The notes under the pieces were generated by a model. It ran no database searches. It had not been told where the DNA came from and saw only the letters and a program-made list of their open reading frames with translations. From Desmodus rotundus (Eukaryota; Chordata; Mammalia; Chiroptera; Phyllostomidae), in the NCBI RefSeq assembly GCF_022682495.2, contig NC_071390.1:102990294-103054293 (forward strand): a DNA stretch of 64,000 bases. Direction: 5' to 3'. The position numbers were made by a program, and so were the translations under genes. Positions 23,265 through 34,739 of the stretch are shown here, in pieces. Each line of letters begins with the position of its first letter. The first letter of the stretch is position 1.

Positions 23265-24283
23265 ATGGGAAGAAGTAGAAGTCTTAGTGTCCAGATCTGG
23301 TTCTTGTACAAACTTGACATTCTCTCTTGGATGTTTCAAAGACACCTCAGAATGAGCGTGTGTGAGACTGAACTCATGATCTCTCAGTACCAGTCATCTT
23401 TCAGTGATTCCTATCTCAGTCACTGGCACAAGCATCCACATAGTTCTGCAGCTCAGAATCCTAAAAGTTGTGCATTACATACACCTCCATCTGCTTAACC
23501 ACCCTCTTCGATTCATCACTTGATCCTGTGGATTTTGCCCCTGTAATACCTCAGATCTGTCCGTTTATCTCCATTTCTGCTAGGACCTCCGCCCTAGCTT
23601 AGACTGTCATTGTCTCTTCCTTGGACTATGACTTCTAATTGATCTGAGTAATTACTCAGTGTGCACACTATGGCAGAGAGACCTATTCAAAATGTAAACC
23701 TAATCAGACCATTTCCCTACATAAAACTCTTTAGTTATCTTTAGATAAATGTGGGTAGGGAGGGATCTTAATCAGAACTATAAGTCACCACCTTGTCTGT
23801 CTGCTTCTCACCTCTCCAGCCTTACATTACTCCATTCTCCTTTCTCTGTAATAGCGAAATGAAACCATTTAAAAAAAATCACTCGTATGTCCTTGCCACA
23901 GGACCTTTGTGTTGATTTCCCTCCCTGCCTGGGACACTCTTTTGTTTCTTTTTTGCCTGGTTAACTTCAACTCATTTTTCAGGTTTCAGCTTCCATAAGT
24001 TCTTCAGTGGATTCCCCAAGTCAAGCTTCCCACTAGAGACTTTCATTGCTGTTTTTGTAGAACTTGTGTTAGTAACACTCTTGCATATATTAGTGTGGTC
24101 AGTTACTCCAGTAATATCAGTAAATTTCTACCTCTTCTCCACTATAAACTCTAAGTTATATGAGATTGGAAACAGGATCTATGTTTCTTTATCAGTATAT
24201 TTCTGGTACTGAGTAACATTCTTGGTGCCTAACAGTTGATTGGTAAATAAATATTGATTGATTGAATAAATGAATAAGTGATC
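23265..24283 (+). mobile_element. L2 LINE, about 1 kb of 3' end
   Basis: Sense L2 in order: 'tgagactgaactcatgatct', 'agtcactggcacaagcatcc', 'ctgtggattttgcccctgta', 'aatcagaccatttccctaca', 'cttgccacaggacctttgtg', 'ccctgcctgggacactcttt' and 'tcaggtttcagcttccataa', then the end 'aaataaatattgattgattg' with (gaat)n. The longest L2 copy here. The coding part (end of the L2 reverse-transcriptase ORF) is frame-broken. Confidence 0.88.
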
Positions 24284-24284
24284 T

Positions 24285-24390
24285 GTATTTCTGGGTATGT
24301 TGCTAACTTCTTGGGCCATAGTATCATTATCTTTAAAACAGAGGAAGATTTAATATTTTTAAAGGTCCTTTCAGAGTTGTTTTTCTAATT
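24285..24390 (+). mobile_element. MIR3-like SINE fragment
   Basis: 'ttgggccatagtatcattat', 'aaaacagaggaagatttaat' and 'aaaggtcctttcagagttgt' follow a MIR3-type core ('gcctcagtttcctcatctgtaaaat...aggtcccttccag'). Confidence 0.5.
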
Positions 24391-25429
24391 GTATTTAAAA
24401 TGTCTAATTTGAAATAAAATGTAAGGATTAGTTTGGAAAACCAGCTCAACACTCACTTATCATACCAATCCATGACTATTGAATAGAGAGAGGAGTCCAG
24501 GTAGAGCATAAAAACTGTAAAAGAGAACAGCGAGGACAGAAGAGGAGGGAGAAGAGAAATCAATGCAAAAGTCTGGAAGAAAAGCAAAGCAATGAGAGGT
24601 GAAAAAAGTTAAAAGTAGATAAAACCAAGAAGAAGCGTGTTTTTTTCCGTTACTCCACATGACAGGAAGTTATTGACATACAAACAAAGTTTTAACCTTC
24701 CTACAGTGAAGTACTTTTGCACTTGCAGACTCCTCTCCCCCAACACGCACACGCGCACACACACACGCACACGCACACTCATGCACAGCTAATGAGTGCC
24801 TACTCTGGCCATCTACTTGACTGAATTAGTTAGCTAATGAAGGATTTATGACCTAAACTCAGGATTTCTGACTCCCCATCTATTGTACCCTTGCCATTAC
24901 CTTCATCAAATTAAATCTCTATGTATCCTTTGTATTTGGGAGTAATAAGTTTAAAGTGTATTTGATCTGACATTTAAAAATTTGTAATCTATAAGGAAAT
25001 TAGGGGAGAGGGAAAAAAGAAAAATCTGGATTGCATTTTCCTGACCCATAAGGAATTTCACTAAGAAAACAGACTTTAATGTAAACAACCTCTGTATTGT
25101 TCATGTTGTCTTTAAAAATAATGATTCTATAAATAACACCTTTTCCTAAAATGTACAAGTTGGACTTCTAAAGTCCCTGTCATTGGAACCTTGGTTCAGG
25201 CTCACCAAATATAAAATCATCTAAACCTTTGGTATTCTTTACTCACAAGAGCTTTTCAAAGGTAGATGATGAGAAAACACACTTTCATTCTCTGCTTAGG
25301 GCTCAAACATTAGTTTGACTTTAATAGGTTGGGATGATTTCAGCTTATAAATCTTCAACTGGAGGATAAAGTTCAAGTAGATAAAATCAAACAGATGTTG
25401 GTGGGAGGAATTCTTCATGACCCATAAAA
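24391..25429. other. unassigned DNA with a (CA)n tract
   Basis: No gene or named repeat apart from the dinucleotide tract annotated separately. Confidence 0.4.
24742..24783. repeat. (CA)n microsatellite, interrupted by CG
   Basis: 'aacacgcacacgcgcacaca' and onward: alternating purine-pyrimidine sequence with several CpG steps. Confidence 0.92.
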
Positions 25430-25740
25430 GTGCTATCATCAAAGCCAAGAATCATTTGTTTTGAATTATTACACTGTTATCAAAAGGACTGTAGCAGTCT
25501 GTTTGTTGAGGAATTGGATCTGTTTATCTGAAAACAGAACAAAGATGCTATGCTAAGGCGTTCCTGGGAAAGTGTGATTCAGATGATGGCTGATGCACTG
25601 GGGCAGCTCTGAGATACTGTGATTGACATTTGTCAGCAAACACGGTAGTCCGGGAATGTCATTCTTGAAGAGCCCCAGGTTAATCAGAACTTGGACAAAG
25701 GCAGGGTGGTGTCAGTGGGGGAAAGCCATTCAAATTAAAC
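25430..25740. promoter_or_regulatory. candidate conserved non-coding element
   Basis: A repeat-free, complex stretch with 'gtgattgacatttgtcag' (PBX/MEIS-like 'tgattgaca') and 'cagcaaacac' (FOX-like). No frame supports coding. Regulatory status is inferred from texture alone; I have no alignment. Confidence 0.2.
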
Positions 25741-26644
25741 AAGTGAGCTCACTTCTAAGTGAAAAATTACCTGTTGGTGGAGAAAATAATTAATTTACTA
25801 AACATTTGGATGAGTGGCTAATAAATGGTACTGAAATACTCACCTAGGAGCGTGTGTCATGGAACTGGTTGCAATACAGAGACCATCTGCATGGAATAGT
25901 TCCCAGTTGTGTATATAGTCAGGGCCATGCCTTATAAAGTGACTCTCCAAGATGTCTCTAGTAATTCTATTAATTTGGTTGATATGACAAGGCATGTTTT
26001 TCAGTGTTGGATGGGCAATGCAGAAATTCAAAATAGTAGAACAGAATATGAATAAATGACTCTCTTAAACCTGTAAGTAATCATGTTACCGCAGGGTGAA
26101 AACTGCAAGTGCCAGAGTTCTTTGTGTAACTCATTCATTAAGAATGCCTCCCTTTACTTACCAAGGTGGTCATATATGTACTCAATTATACTAGAAGAAG
26201 AATGAAACTGATAAGAGGTGTTCCTCTTGACTAATAGTAACCTCCTCCTTTGGACTTTGCAGACCCTCTATAATCTGTCTCCCTGTAATGAACGTAAATT
26301 CTTCTTTATCCCAGCACTTTATTGGTGACTTGTCTTCCCCTCTTGCATCTGGCTGTGTATGGTTCTCTGAATTATAGTTCTTCTTCATCTTCTTATTTTT
26401 TTTTGCTTCAAAATCTCTTTTGAGACTTTAATAACAAAGATAGGCTATTTTCCTAGAAAACACAATTATATTTAAAATTTTGCATGCAATCATATGGCAT
26501 TCAAAGATTTGCTGAAGTCATTTTTGTTCCCATTAACAATCCTCAGGATAAGAACCACTGATAAACTCTTTAAGACCCAACAAAAACCCTATTTCTCCAT
26601 GAAACAAACTACTGCAATGTGTTGTATAGACTGTTTCATAACTA
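25741..26644. other. unassigned AT-rich DNA
   Basis: Nothing identifiable. The short minus-strand frames at 25840-26031 and 26191-26388 do not resemble any protein. Confidence 0.4.
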
Positions 26645-26765
26645 AATGAAGAGGGCCTCTGCATTTAAGAGGCTGGGTTTTAGTCCTGTTCTCTAATAGT
26701 TCTGTAACCCTAGGACCCAGATTCTCTAGAATTTCCCTCACCATAAGTTGAGGGACTGAAATTCA
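26645..26765 (+). mobile_element. MIR-class fragment
   Basis: 'gaggctgggttttagtcctg', 'ctgtaaccctaggaccc' and 'agttgagggactgaaattca' resemble a degraded MIR/MIR3 core. Confidence 0.45.
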
Positions 26766-26784
26766 TTTGCTCTAAAAAGTTTAT

Positions 26785-26880
26785 GATTCATGTCTTGTTC
26801 TTATTGCCCTAACTAGACTGTGAGCCCCGTGTGGGAAACAGCTATGTTGTACCAGTTTCCACTATTGTGTAGATTACCTG
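26785..26880 (+). mobile_element. L2 3' end fragment
   Basis: 'ccctaactagactgtgagcc' followed by 'ccgtgtgggaaacagctatg' fits the L2 segment 'ctagactgtgagctccttgagggcaggg'. Confidence 0.5.
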
Positions 26881-27302
26881 ACTTCTGGAAATTAACCAGC
26901 AATCACTTATCTATTACACATTTATAAGAAAATAGAGCAAGTAGTACACTACTTGGCTTTTTCTGTGATCTTCCTTTGTGTCTAATGCGGAAGCAAAGAA
27001 AATTTAACTTATGTAAAAAATCTTGTGACATAACCATTGCTTTATTCTCTTACTTTTTACCTCTTTTCTCCAAAAGTTAAGGCTACTTTGTTTACAATAT
27101 TGTATTAATGAAGAATCTTGGTTTTCTTTCCTAGAAAGTAGTTTACTTTTTCTTTCTGGGGAATGTGTATAGAAGTTGTTTGAGTGGATGTACAATCATA
27201 TTGCATAAAATATCATTTTAGATTTGCTTCTGCATAAATCTTTTCCAGGCACATTTAATTAAAAATATGCAATGCTTTTTCCATATAATTTTTTCTGAAG
27301 GA
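26881..27302. other. unassigned AT-rich DNA
   Basis: No recognisable repeat or gene. Confidence 0.4.
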
Positions 27303-27513
27303 CTACAGGAGCGTCCCTCCTGCAGCCTGCAGGCCACATGTGACCCAGGATGGCTATGAATGTAGTTTAACACAAAATCATAAATTTACTTAAAATATTA
27401 TGAAGTTTTTTCTGTGTGTGATTATGTTTTGCAATGTGTTTCGTGTGTGACCTAAGACAACTCTTCTTCTTCAAGTGTGGTTCAGAGATGCAAAAAGGTT
27501 GGTCACCCCTGGA
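27303..27513 (-). mobile_element. hAT-type non-autonomous DNA transposon
   Basis: The two ends form an imperfect inverted repeat: left 'caggagcgtccctcct', right end complementary to 'caggggtgaccaacctt'. The interior has 'ctgcaggccacatgtgaccc' and 'gacctaagacaactcttctt', typical of mammalian hAT elements with a 'gtggcccgcgggcc...ttgtcttgggcc' interior. No convincing 8-bp duplication could be confirmed. Confidence 0.55.
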
Positions 27514-28309
27514 AGAAAAGCAAATACAATGAATAGAAAATGTTACATGTGGGCACCACTGCTTGGATGGAAATGCATTAAAGGCCTGCAGTATCCTTGA
27601 GAGAAGGCCTGGTACATCTGGTACTCTCCAAAGGGATAGGTAATAGAAGTCCTTTGATACCTAGTTGGGCTGGTGATAGAGATGTGGTGGTCCTAGGTGA
27701 CATCACTAGCAGGTTATTCCAACAGTCTGGGGGATTCCTTGATAAAACTTACTGTGCCTAACATTGCTGTACAATTCGGGAACATCAAAAGGCCTTTCTT
27801 TCTCTTCTCCTCTTCTTCTCCCAAACACATCTCTCAAGGAAGAGGAGCTGTGATATGAATTGAAGACTCCAAGGGTGATCCTAGTGACAGAGGGTTTATT
27901 TTTGGAAATAAAAAAGATTTAAATATGACTGATTAAATTGGAACAAAGGCTTGTCCCTTTTCCCTTATTGTGCTATCTCTTTGATGGACAGTGTTTGGTG
28001 TTTCACTTCTCCATGGGGCTGGAATGTTCAATGGGCCCTGGATGTATCTCCCTTCTACCCACGTTTCCTCCTCTTTCTCCCCTTCAACACACACACACAC
28101 ACACACACTCCTGATTAAGTGGATTCAACTATAGAAAAACATGTAGCAAGAAAACTAACTGATTTTGTTAGGCTTGTCTTTCTTATTTTTCTCCTACTCA
28201 CCTTGGTACAGAATCAAGATAAAGGTGTAATCTTAGAGAAAGGGAAACAAAGGGCAGACTGTGGAAGCCTCAAGCTCAAAGGATTAGTGATTCTCTAGGA
28301 CCACTCATA
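27514..28309. other. unassigned DNA with a (AC)n tract
   Basis: A pure (ac)n tract lies at 28086-28109. Otherwise no repeat or gene was recognised. Confidence 0.45.
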
Positions 28310-28329
28310 AATAAAAAATGCAATATCTA

Positions 28330-28985
28330 AAATAAATCATATACTGGAAGGAATAGACAGTAGGTTAGAAGAAGTAGAGGATCGAATCAGTGATTTGGAA
28401 GACAAGGTAGAAAAAACCACTCAAGCAGAGCAGCAAAAAGAAAAAAGAATTTTTAAAAAATGAGTAGAGTTAAAGAAAACATTGGGACAAAATGAAGCAA
28501 TAGCAACATCTGCATCATGGGGATACTAGAAGAAGAGGAGAGTGGGCAAGGGATTGAGAATCCATTTGAAAAAAATAATGACCAAAACCTTACCTAACCT
28601 GGTGAAAGAAAAAGACACACAAATCCAGAAAGTGCAGAGGGTCCCAAACAAGATGGACTCAAAGAGGCCCACAACAAGACACATAATTAAACTGGCAAAG
28701 GTTAAAGACAATGAGAGAATCTTAAAAGCCACAAGGGGAAAAGCAGTTAGTTACCTACAAGGGAGCTCCCAGTAGACTGTCATCTGATTTCTAAAGAGAC
28801 ATTTCAGGCCAGAAGAGATTGGCATGAAATATTCAAGGTGATGAAAAGCCCTGACTTACAACCAAGATTACTTTATCTGGCAAAAATTGAAGGAGAAATA
28901 AAGAGCTTCCCAGACAAGAAAAAGCTAAAGGAATTCGTTACCACCAAAACAGTATTGCAACAAATGTTAAAGGGCTTGCTTTAAG
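28330..28985 (+). pseudogene. LINE-1 ORF1 remnant
   Basis: Encodes a heptad-rich start ('agaccactcaagcagagc' area), then the RNA-binding region with 'TRHIIKLAKVKDNERILKA' at about 28674-28730 and a C-terminal domain ending near 28985. The open frame 28542-28775 covers part of this. Stops separate the parts. In live L1s, ORF1p is the RNA chaperone needed for cis retrotransposition. Confidence 0.82.
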
Positions 28986-29029
28986 AAGAAGAAAAAGAAA
29001 AAGAGGAAAATAGTTAAAAAAGTAAAATG

Positions 29030-29960
29030 GCAATAAATACATATGTATCAATAATTACTTTAAGTGTAAATAGCTTGAATGCTCCAAGCAAAAGACATAG
29101 GGTAGCTGAATGTATAAGAACACAAGACCCATATATATGCTGCATCTGAGAGACCCATCTCAGACTGAAAGATACACACAGACTAAAAGTGAAGGGATGG
29201 AAACAGATATTTCATGCAAATGGAAAGGAAAAACAGTTGGGGAAGCAATATTTGTATCTGACAAAATAGACTTTAAAACCAAGGCTATAGTAAGAGGCAA
29301 AGAAGGACACTACATAATGATAAAGGGAACAATCCAACAAGAGGATATAATCCTAGAAAACATTTACACACCCAACATAGGAGCACCTAAATATGTAAAG
29401 CAAATCTTGATTGACATAAAGAAGAGATCAACAGAAATACAGTTATAGTAGGGGATTTTAACACCCCATTGACTTTAATGAGTAGATTTTCCAGACAGAA
29501 AACAAACAAGGAGACAATGGCCTTAAATGGCACAACAGATCAAATGGACTTAATTAACATCTACAGAGCATTTCATCCTAAAGCAGCAGAATATATGTTC
29601 TTTTCAAGTGCACATGAAATGCTTTCTAGGATAGACTAAATATTAGGACACAAAACAAGTCTCAATACATTTAAGAAGATTTAAATCATATCAAGCATCT
29701 TCTCTGAACATAATGCTATGAAACTAGAAATCAATCATAAGGACACTGAAAAATATGCAAAGACACAGAAACTTAGTAACATGTTATTAAACAATGAATG
29801 GATCAACAATGCAATCAAGGAAGAATTCAAAAGATACCTCAAAACAAATGAATGTGAGTAAACAAGAACCCAAAATCTGTGGGATACAGAGAAAGCAATA
29901 CTAAGAGGGAAATTCATTTCAAGAAATAAGAAAAAACTCAATCTAGGCATACTTTTGATA
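29030..29960 (+). pseudogene. LINE-1 ORF2 endonuclease remnant
   Basis: The start resembles the L1 endonuclease: 'actttaagtgtaaatagctt' (a 'LNVN'-type beginning) and 'gctgcatctgagagacccat' (family 'CCLQETH', with the glutamate codon region altered). The peptide 'REGHYIMIKGT'-like block lies near 29300. An open frame at 29110-29448 preserves 112 codons. It breaks at about 29448 and again near 29640, and no reverse transcriptase follows. Confidence 0.82.
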
Positions 29961-30024
29961 GAAACAAGTTTACCCACACTGAGATTAGGAGAAAGTTGGA
30001 ACAAAACCCAAATAAAAGTAAGTT

Positions 30025-30135
30025 TAAAAAAAGACAAAAAAAAAAAAAAGAAAGATGGAAGGAAGGAAGGAAGGAAGGAAGGGAAGAAAGGAAAGAAGAA
30101 AGAAAGAGAGAATGAAGGGATAGAGGGAGAGAGGA
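30025..30135. repeat. (GGAA)n/(GAAA)n purine microsatellite
   Basis: Poly-A then 'gatggaaggaaggaaggaag' repeats, decaying into 'gaaagagagaatgaagg'. It sits exactly where the L1 match is lost. Plus- and minus-strand frames through it are artefacts of the low complexity. Confidence 0.92.
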
Positions 30136-31170
30136 ACAAGAGAAGGAAACCATTCATCTACTTATGGTTCCCTGTAAAAATATCTTTGAAAATCCAACAT
30201 CATGGTTGGTAATAGATTTGTGAATGGTTTTTCTAATGTCTTATCACCTTTGAAGATCAACAACATTTAACTAAAATAGAATAAAACAAAACAAAAACTT
30301 TAAAAGGTCTGGTCATATGCAGGACAAAGATTACTTTTTTTTTTTACCACTACAGTAAGTTTTTGTTTTATTATTTTTTGAAATTATAACATTAATTTAG
30401 TGTTAGTGACTCCTTAGTGTTCACTTGTAAAATTTTAATTAAAACTTTTAAATTAAAAATTCTCTAAATATAGGGAGTTCTAGCAAATATGGGTCCAAGT
30501 TCTTATAGGGCACAATTATCTGGGGAGCCTAAGAAGCTGAACTTGCAATGCAGTGCATTCTCTGCTGTGCACCAATCCTTACCATCCTTTAGTGTTATAG
30601 CCTAATGTTGCCCTCACTTCACTTACTTGCCCAGTCACTGTATGCATTTGAATATAAACAATGTTTTTTAAATGTTTCCCGGGCCAACATGGGAATATAT
30701 TTTCTTCAGTCAGAAAAGTTTTATAATAAAGTTCTAGAATAAAAATCATTATCTACCCTATGATAAAAGCCTTCACTTTTATGAAGACCTTATTCCACAG
30801 AGAAGCTGTTTCTTTTCTGGGCAAACTAAGAGTATTTCTCTTTAATAATTATTTTCTCAGGTTTTAATCACTTTCACTATTTTTCAGTGAAACTTCAGTG
30901 AATTTCAAAATCTACAGAGAACTGAATTTATAAAGTTTAAAAATCACATAAATAAAACTGGTCTCAGTTTATGTTAAGAAAAGGATTGGGAGAAGAGTAT
31001 CTGTTAGTGACTCCTTAGTGTTCAATGGCTCTAGCACGTCTCTGAGTGGTGTTAAGTTTTTTATATAAGATGTTTTGGCATTTTTGTATTTGACTAAAAT
31101 TCATAGTTGCTTTCAGTTCTCTTTGGAGTCTACCTGCACCCATCCATTTACCCACTGCATCTATCTGTCT
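30136..31170. other. unassigned AT-rich DNA
   Basis: No gene or named repeat. The short phrase 'gttagtgactccttagtgtt' occurs at about 30402 and again at about 31003, roughly 600 bp apart. Confidence 0.4.
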
Positions 31171-31268
31171 ATGAATGTATGAATGCATGCATGTATGTAT
31201 GTATGAATGTATGTATGTATGAATGTATGTATATATGTATGAATGTATGTATGTATGTATGTATGTGC
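31171..31268. repeat. (ATGT)n/(ATGA)n tetranucleotide microsatellite
   Basis: About 95 bp of 'atgtatgtatgaatgtatg' units. The long frame 31223-31678 starts in this tract and is not a gene. Confidence 0.95.
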
Positions 31269-31420
31269 ATACCTACTTAACTACCTGTATATGGCCACAG
31301 GGAGCAATTAAGATAGTTAATTTCAATAGATGGGGAAGCAGGTTCCTTTTCCTCCTCCTTCTCATAATTAGGTTCATTCTTTCACTTACCCATTTAACAA
31401 ATATTTGCTTATGGAGTCTC

Positions 31421-31746
31421 TACTGTATTTTGCCATGGATAATGCATTATGTGTATAATATACACCCATGTTTTTGGTCCATACTTTCAGGAAAAAAATC
31501 TTTTGTTTTAACTTTTAATTCAATTTTTAATTCACTTATATATAGATATTTGTTTTTGTATTATAAAGGAATTTTAGCATTTATTTTTGAACATATTATG
31601 GTGCAAAAATATTGTAGAACAAATAATTACATAACACGAGAACAGATACAAGGCATTTCGCGTACTACCCATGTATAATGCACATCCTTATTTTTCCCTC
31701 AAAAGTTTGGGCAAAAAATGCACATTATACATGGCAAAATATGGCA
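31421..31746. mobile_element. palindromic MITE-like element
   Basis: The left end 'tgtattttgccatggataat' (from about 31424) is inverted at the right end, 'attatacatggcaaaatatg' (to about 31746). A second inner inverted pair, 'catgtataatgcacat' at about 31670-31686 and 'tgcacattatacatgg' at about 31719-31734, brackets about 35 bp. The left end follows a TA. No coding capacity is visible. The inverted-repeat layout fits a short non-autonomous cut-and-paste transposon; I cannot name a family. Confidence 0.65.
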
Positions 31747-32098
31747 TTTTATACATACACTATACTAAAAGTACTAAAGAAATAATTAAGCATGAGTTGT
31801 AATTTCAGATTTCATGATTCAGCATTTTACAGAAAAGTAAAAGCTGAAGCTAACTAGTTTGTCTAAAGTTGTATATTGAATTAAGGTAGAAAAAGGGTTT
31901 GAGTGTTAGTCTATTGGATCTGGAAGTCCTTGTTTTTTCCGTTATGCTGCATCACTTTCTGTGCATCAGGAAATCTCAGGTAATTAGCCATCAATCAGCA
32001 TGACTTATAAGGTGTAATTGGAACATTATTTTTGACTTCTCTCACAGTCTCAGGTCTTGGATATGAACTATGACAGATTCTGTGACTTTTTGGTCACT
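31747..32098. other. unassigned DNA
   Basis: AT-rich, no named repeat or gene. It ends with the left target-site duplication of the next VES. Confidence 0.4.
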
Positions 32099-32328
32099 TG
32101 TTTTATTGGAGGATATGTTTATTGATTTTAGAAAGAGGAAGCAAGAGGGAGGGGGAGAGAGGTTGGGGGGGGAGAGAGATGTGAGATACATTGATTGGTT
32201 GCCTCTAGTATGTGTCCCAACTGGGGATCCAGCCCACAACCTAAGTATGTGCCCCAACCAGGAATTGAACATTCAACATTTTGGCATGCAGGACAATGCT
32301 CCAACCAACTGAGCCACCTGACCAGGGA
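32099..32328 (-). mobile_element. VES SINE with perfect target-site duplication
   Basis: Minus-strand VES: on the plus strand it ends 'ccaactgagccacctgacca', with 'ggaattgaacattcaacatt' as the B-box region. A perfect 12-bp direct repeat 'tttttggtcact' flanks it at 32087-32098 and 32329-32340. The three frames through it arise from the SINE. Confidence 0.95.
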
Positions 32329-32340
32329 TTTTTGGTCACT

Positions 32341-32804
32341 CTTAAATAAAAGTAAGTACAATGGTCACTTTAATGCACAAGCACAATCTAACTCAGAAAT
32401 CAGAATTCCAGATGGATATACCCAGTAAGCATTTCTGTTCCCCCAGGGACATAATATTAAAAAGCAAATAAAAAACACCTTGACAAATTGAAAGAAGGAG
32501 ACCATAGGAAAAATAACAAAATTATATTTTTGTATCTCCGATGGTACTCTTTTCAGCTTTAAACAAGGGGCTCTACATTTCTATTTTTCACTGGTTCTTA
32601 CAGAGGAAGAAGTTTGCCTTGTGTGGAGACAAGACAGAGGGGCCAGGGTAGATGCTGTGAGACTGTTAGCAGGCACGGTATTAAGTCAGGCCCTGGATGG
32701 GAGTGCCTTGGACCCAGGTGAAAGCAGCAGAATTATTGACAATAGGATATGATTATTTCTGAAAAAAATTCATATGCACGCACACAAATGCAAACACACA
32801 CAGT
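32341..32804. other. unassigned DNA
   Basis: 32560-32740 is more complex ('tggttcttacagaggaagaa', 'ggcaggcacggtattaagtc'-type sequence) but no frame or repeat was identified. Confidence 0.35.
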
Positions 32805-32985
32805 AAGTCCTCCCTCATCATCACCTGTAGGTTCTATGATGAAATAAAACAAAATATAAAAGAACCAATTTTATCACAGGTTAATTGACATAAACAAGAG
32901 TTAAGTTCCCACAGGATCTTATTACCAACACTATAACAACATGGCGGTTGAATGAAACAATATCATTCAAAATGGGTGTGTATAT
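32805..32985. mobile_element. possible old DNA-transposon fragment
   Basis: 'aaccaattttatcacaggtt', 'aattgacataaacaagagtt' and 'aagttcccacaggatcttat' resemble a recurrent ancient mammalian repeat I recall ('accaattttaccataggctaattgatataaacaagagttaagttcc'). I cannot name the family safely. Confidence 0.4.
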
Positions 32986-33569
32986 TTATACATATTTATT
33001 TATTCTGAAAAAATAAATCTATATAGGGTGTATTGGCAACAATTTCTTGCCTCCTCACATCTACACATATGGCAATTTAGATAATTCCTAATTTGTAGAA
33101 GATTTTAAAAAACGTTTCGGATAAATTCGATAGAACAGTCATAGCCAGTTTACATGTAAAAATATTCCCTAAAAACAATTTTCTAAATCAAAGTAAAAAT
33201 TACAGTGAGTGGATGCCCCTTATTGAGCAAATTATTAATGTCATACTTTGTTATGCTTGGTGGTGGCATCTCTTTATCACGAATGGGAGAGTCATATAAA
33301 TATGTAAATGAATTGGACACACATGTGAATAACTCTCCCAAGCACAACACAAACGGTCACAAACCAAATGTTAGGTGTACATTTTTCTCGTTACTTTAGT
33401 TGCATCATAAAGAAGATCCGAAATATTTACAATCTTTAGAGAAGCTGATTATTCGACTGGAAAGGAACCAAATTGCCACCATTTTATGTCCACTGCTGTG
33501 ATTCTAAACGCCATTAACTCTTAAAAAGCTAGAAAGAAACACTTTGGGTTTCTTTCTCTTATTCCTGAT

Positions 33570-34020
33570 AAGTCACCACCAGCCCGGACTGGGTTAGCTC
33601 ATGGGCTCAGGAGCTCCTCACCTGGGTGTTCCCACGGGATTCCTTCCCTGGGGCAGCAGGTCAGTTTTAAGCATTAGGAGATAACTGTTGTTGAAGGGGA
33701 GGGAACGTGCTGAAGAGGTAGAGAAATACAGCAGGGGTTAAGCAGGGACTGCCCTGGAATACAGTAACTGTGTACCTGCATTTTGGCTGGACCAAGAATT
33801 ACAGCTGCGGCAATTAGCAGTGCATTTTTGTATCGTGACATGCCAGGCCCATGATTTTCTTTTTTCTTTTTCATTTTCTTTTCTTTTTTTTTTTCTTCTC
33901 TGAGACTTGTCCCAAGGAGAAAGCCACGGGGTGAAAATGATGTGAGCATTAGATTAAAGCTGCCTTGCACTGCCGAACGCTGAGCCTACATGAGCTGCTG
34001 GATCAAGGGCCAGCCCTGGA
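33570..34020. promoter_or_regulatory. candidate conserved non-coding element
   Basis: Repeat-free, relatively GC-rich, with 'ttacagctgcggcaattagc' (E-box CAGCTG beside a homeobox-type 'aattag'). Regulatory role is inferred from texture only. Confidence 0.22.
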
Positions 34021-34739
34021 GAAGCTTTACTACAGTTGCTAAAAGTAAGCACAGCATCAGAATTTTGTCCTTTTCCAATGCGTTTAGTAAGGGTCAGTGG
34101 TGGTGGTGGGGCCTCCTTGAAAAATCAGGGATAAAGAATAAATAACTGTAAGCTTTAGTGGCTCAAACAAATTAGTTTCCGGTTGGCAGACAGAGTGCTA
34201 AGCGAGAGGCAGGGGGCTTGTACGTGAGAGTCTAGGTGGCGACCAGTGCCTGCCCCTCTCTGTGTCTGAAAGCTTCCAACTAAAAGACACGTGACCAAGT
34301 TTGGTGACACTCCTTGAGCACACTGAAAGGCACACAGGAAAGATGTTTAAGCACCAAAGGGTGGGGGAGAACAAAACATTTTGTTGTCCAATTTTCTTTG
34401 TGTTCTTTGTGTGGGACTTAAATGATGCATCTTGGGTGACTTTGTTGCTTTATATTCTGAAGGAATATTTTATACAACTCAGATATTAAATCAAGAGTTT
34501 CTTCTCATTAGTGGTGTAGGATTTGATATGTCTTTTATTTACCACACATTTTTTAAAGTTGGCAAGTTTTAGACAGTCAACCTCAGAAAACATTTCTTTC
34601 TTTTTTTGCTGGAATTTCTTTTATTACACTTGTCATGCAAATATTTGAACCATTTTATTGAAATGCTGCATGTTCTACCAAGGGCTTGATATATTCAAAG
34701 TGGCTACTATCCTTAAACAAATGAAATTCAAGGACAAGA

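Larger units (their letters stand above)
28310..29990 (+). mobile_element. ancient LINE-1 fragment, ORF1 plus ORF2 endonuclease
   Basis: Sense L1 of the same general family as the 7.8-14 kb copy, lacking the 5' UTR and everything after the endonuclease domain. It runs from the ORF1 coiled-coil region ('gtagaggatcgaatcagtga') to ORF2 near 29960. It then degrades into an A/G-rich segment that leads into a (ggaa)n tract. Decay is heavy but collinear. Confidence 0.88.

Noticed and set aside
29735..30157. 140-codon minus-strand frame
   Set aside because: Antisense of LINE-1 plus the purine microsatellite; the S/F/P-rich peptide is a low-complexity product.
31141..31270. regular short repeats, considered as a CRISPR-like array
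   Set aside because: A tetranucleotide microsatellite in a mammalian genome; no spacer-repeat structure.
31223..31678. 151-codon plus-strand frame, the longest in the window
   Set aside because: It starts within the (atgt)n microsatellite and runs into the MITE-like element. It resembles no protein.
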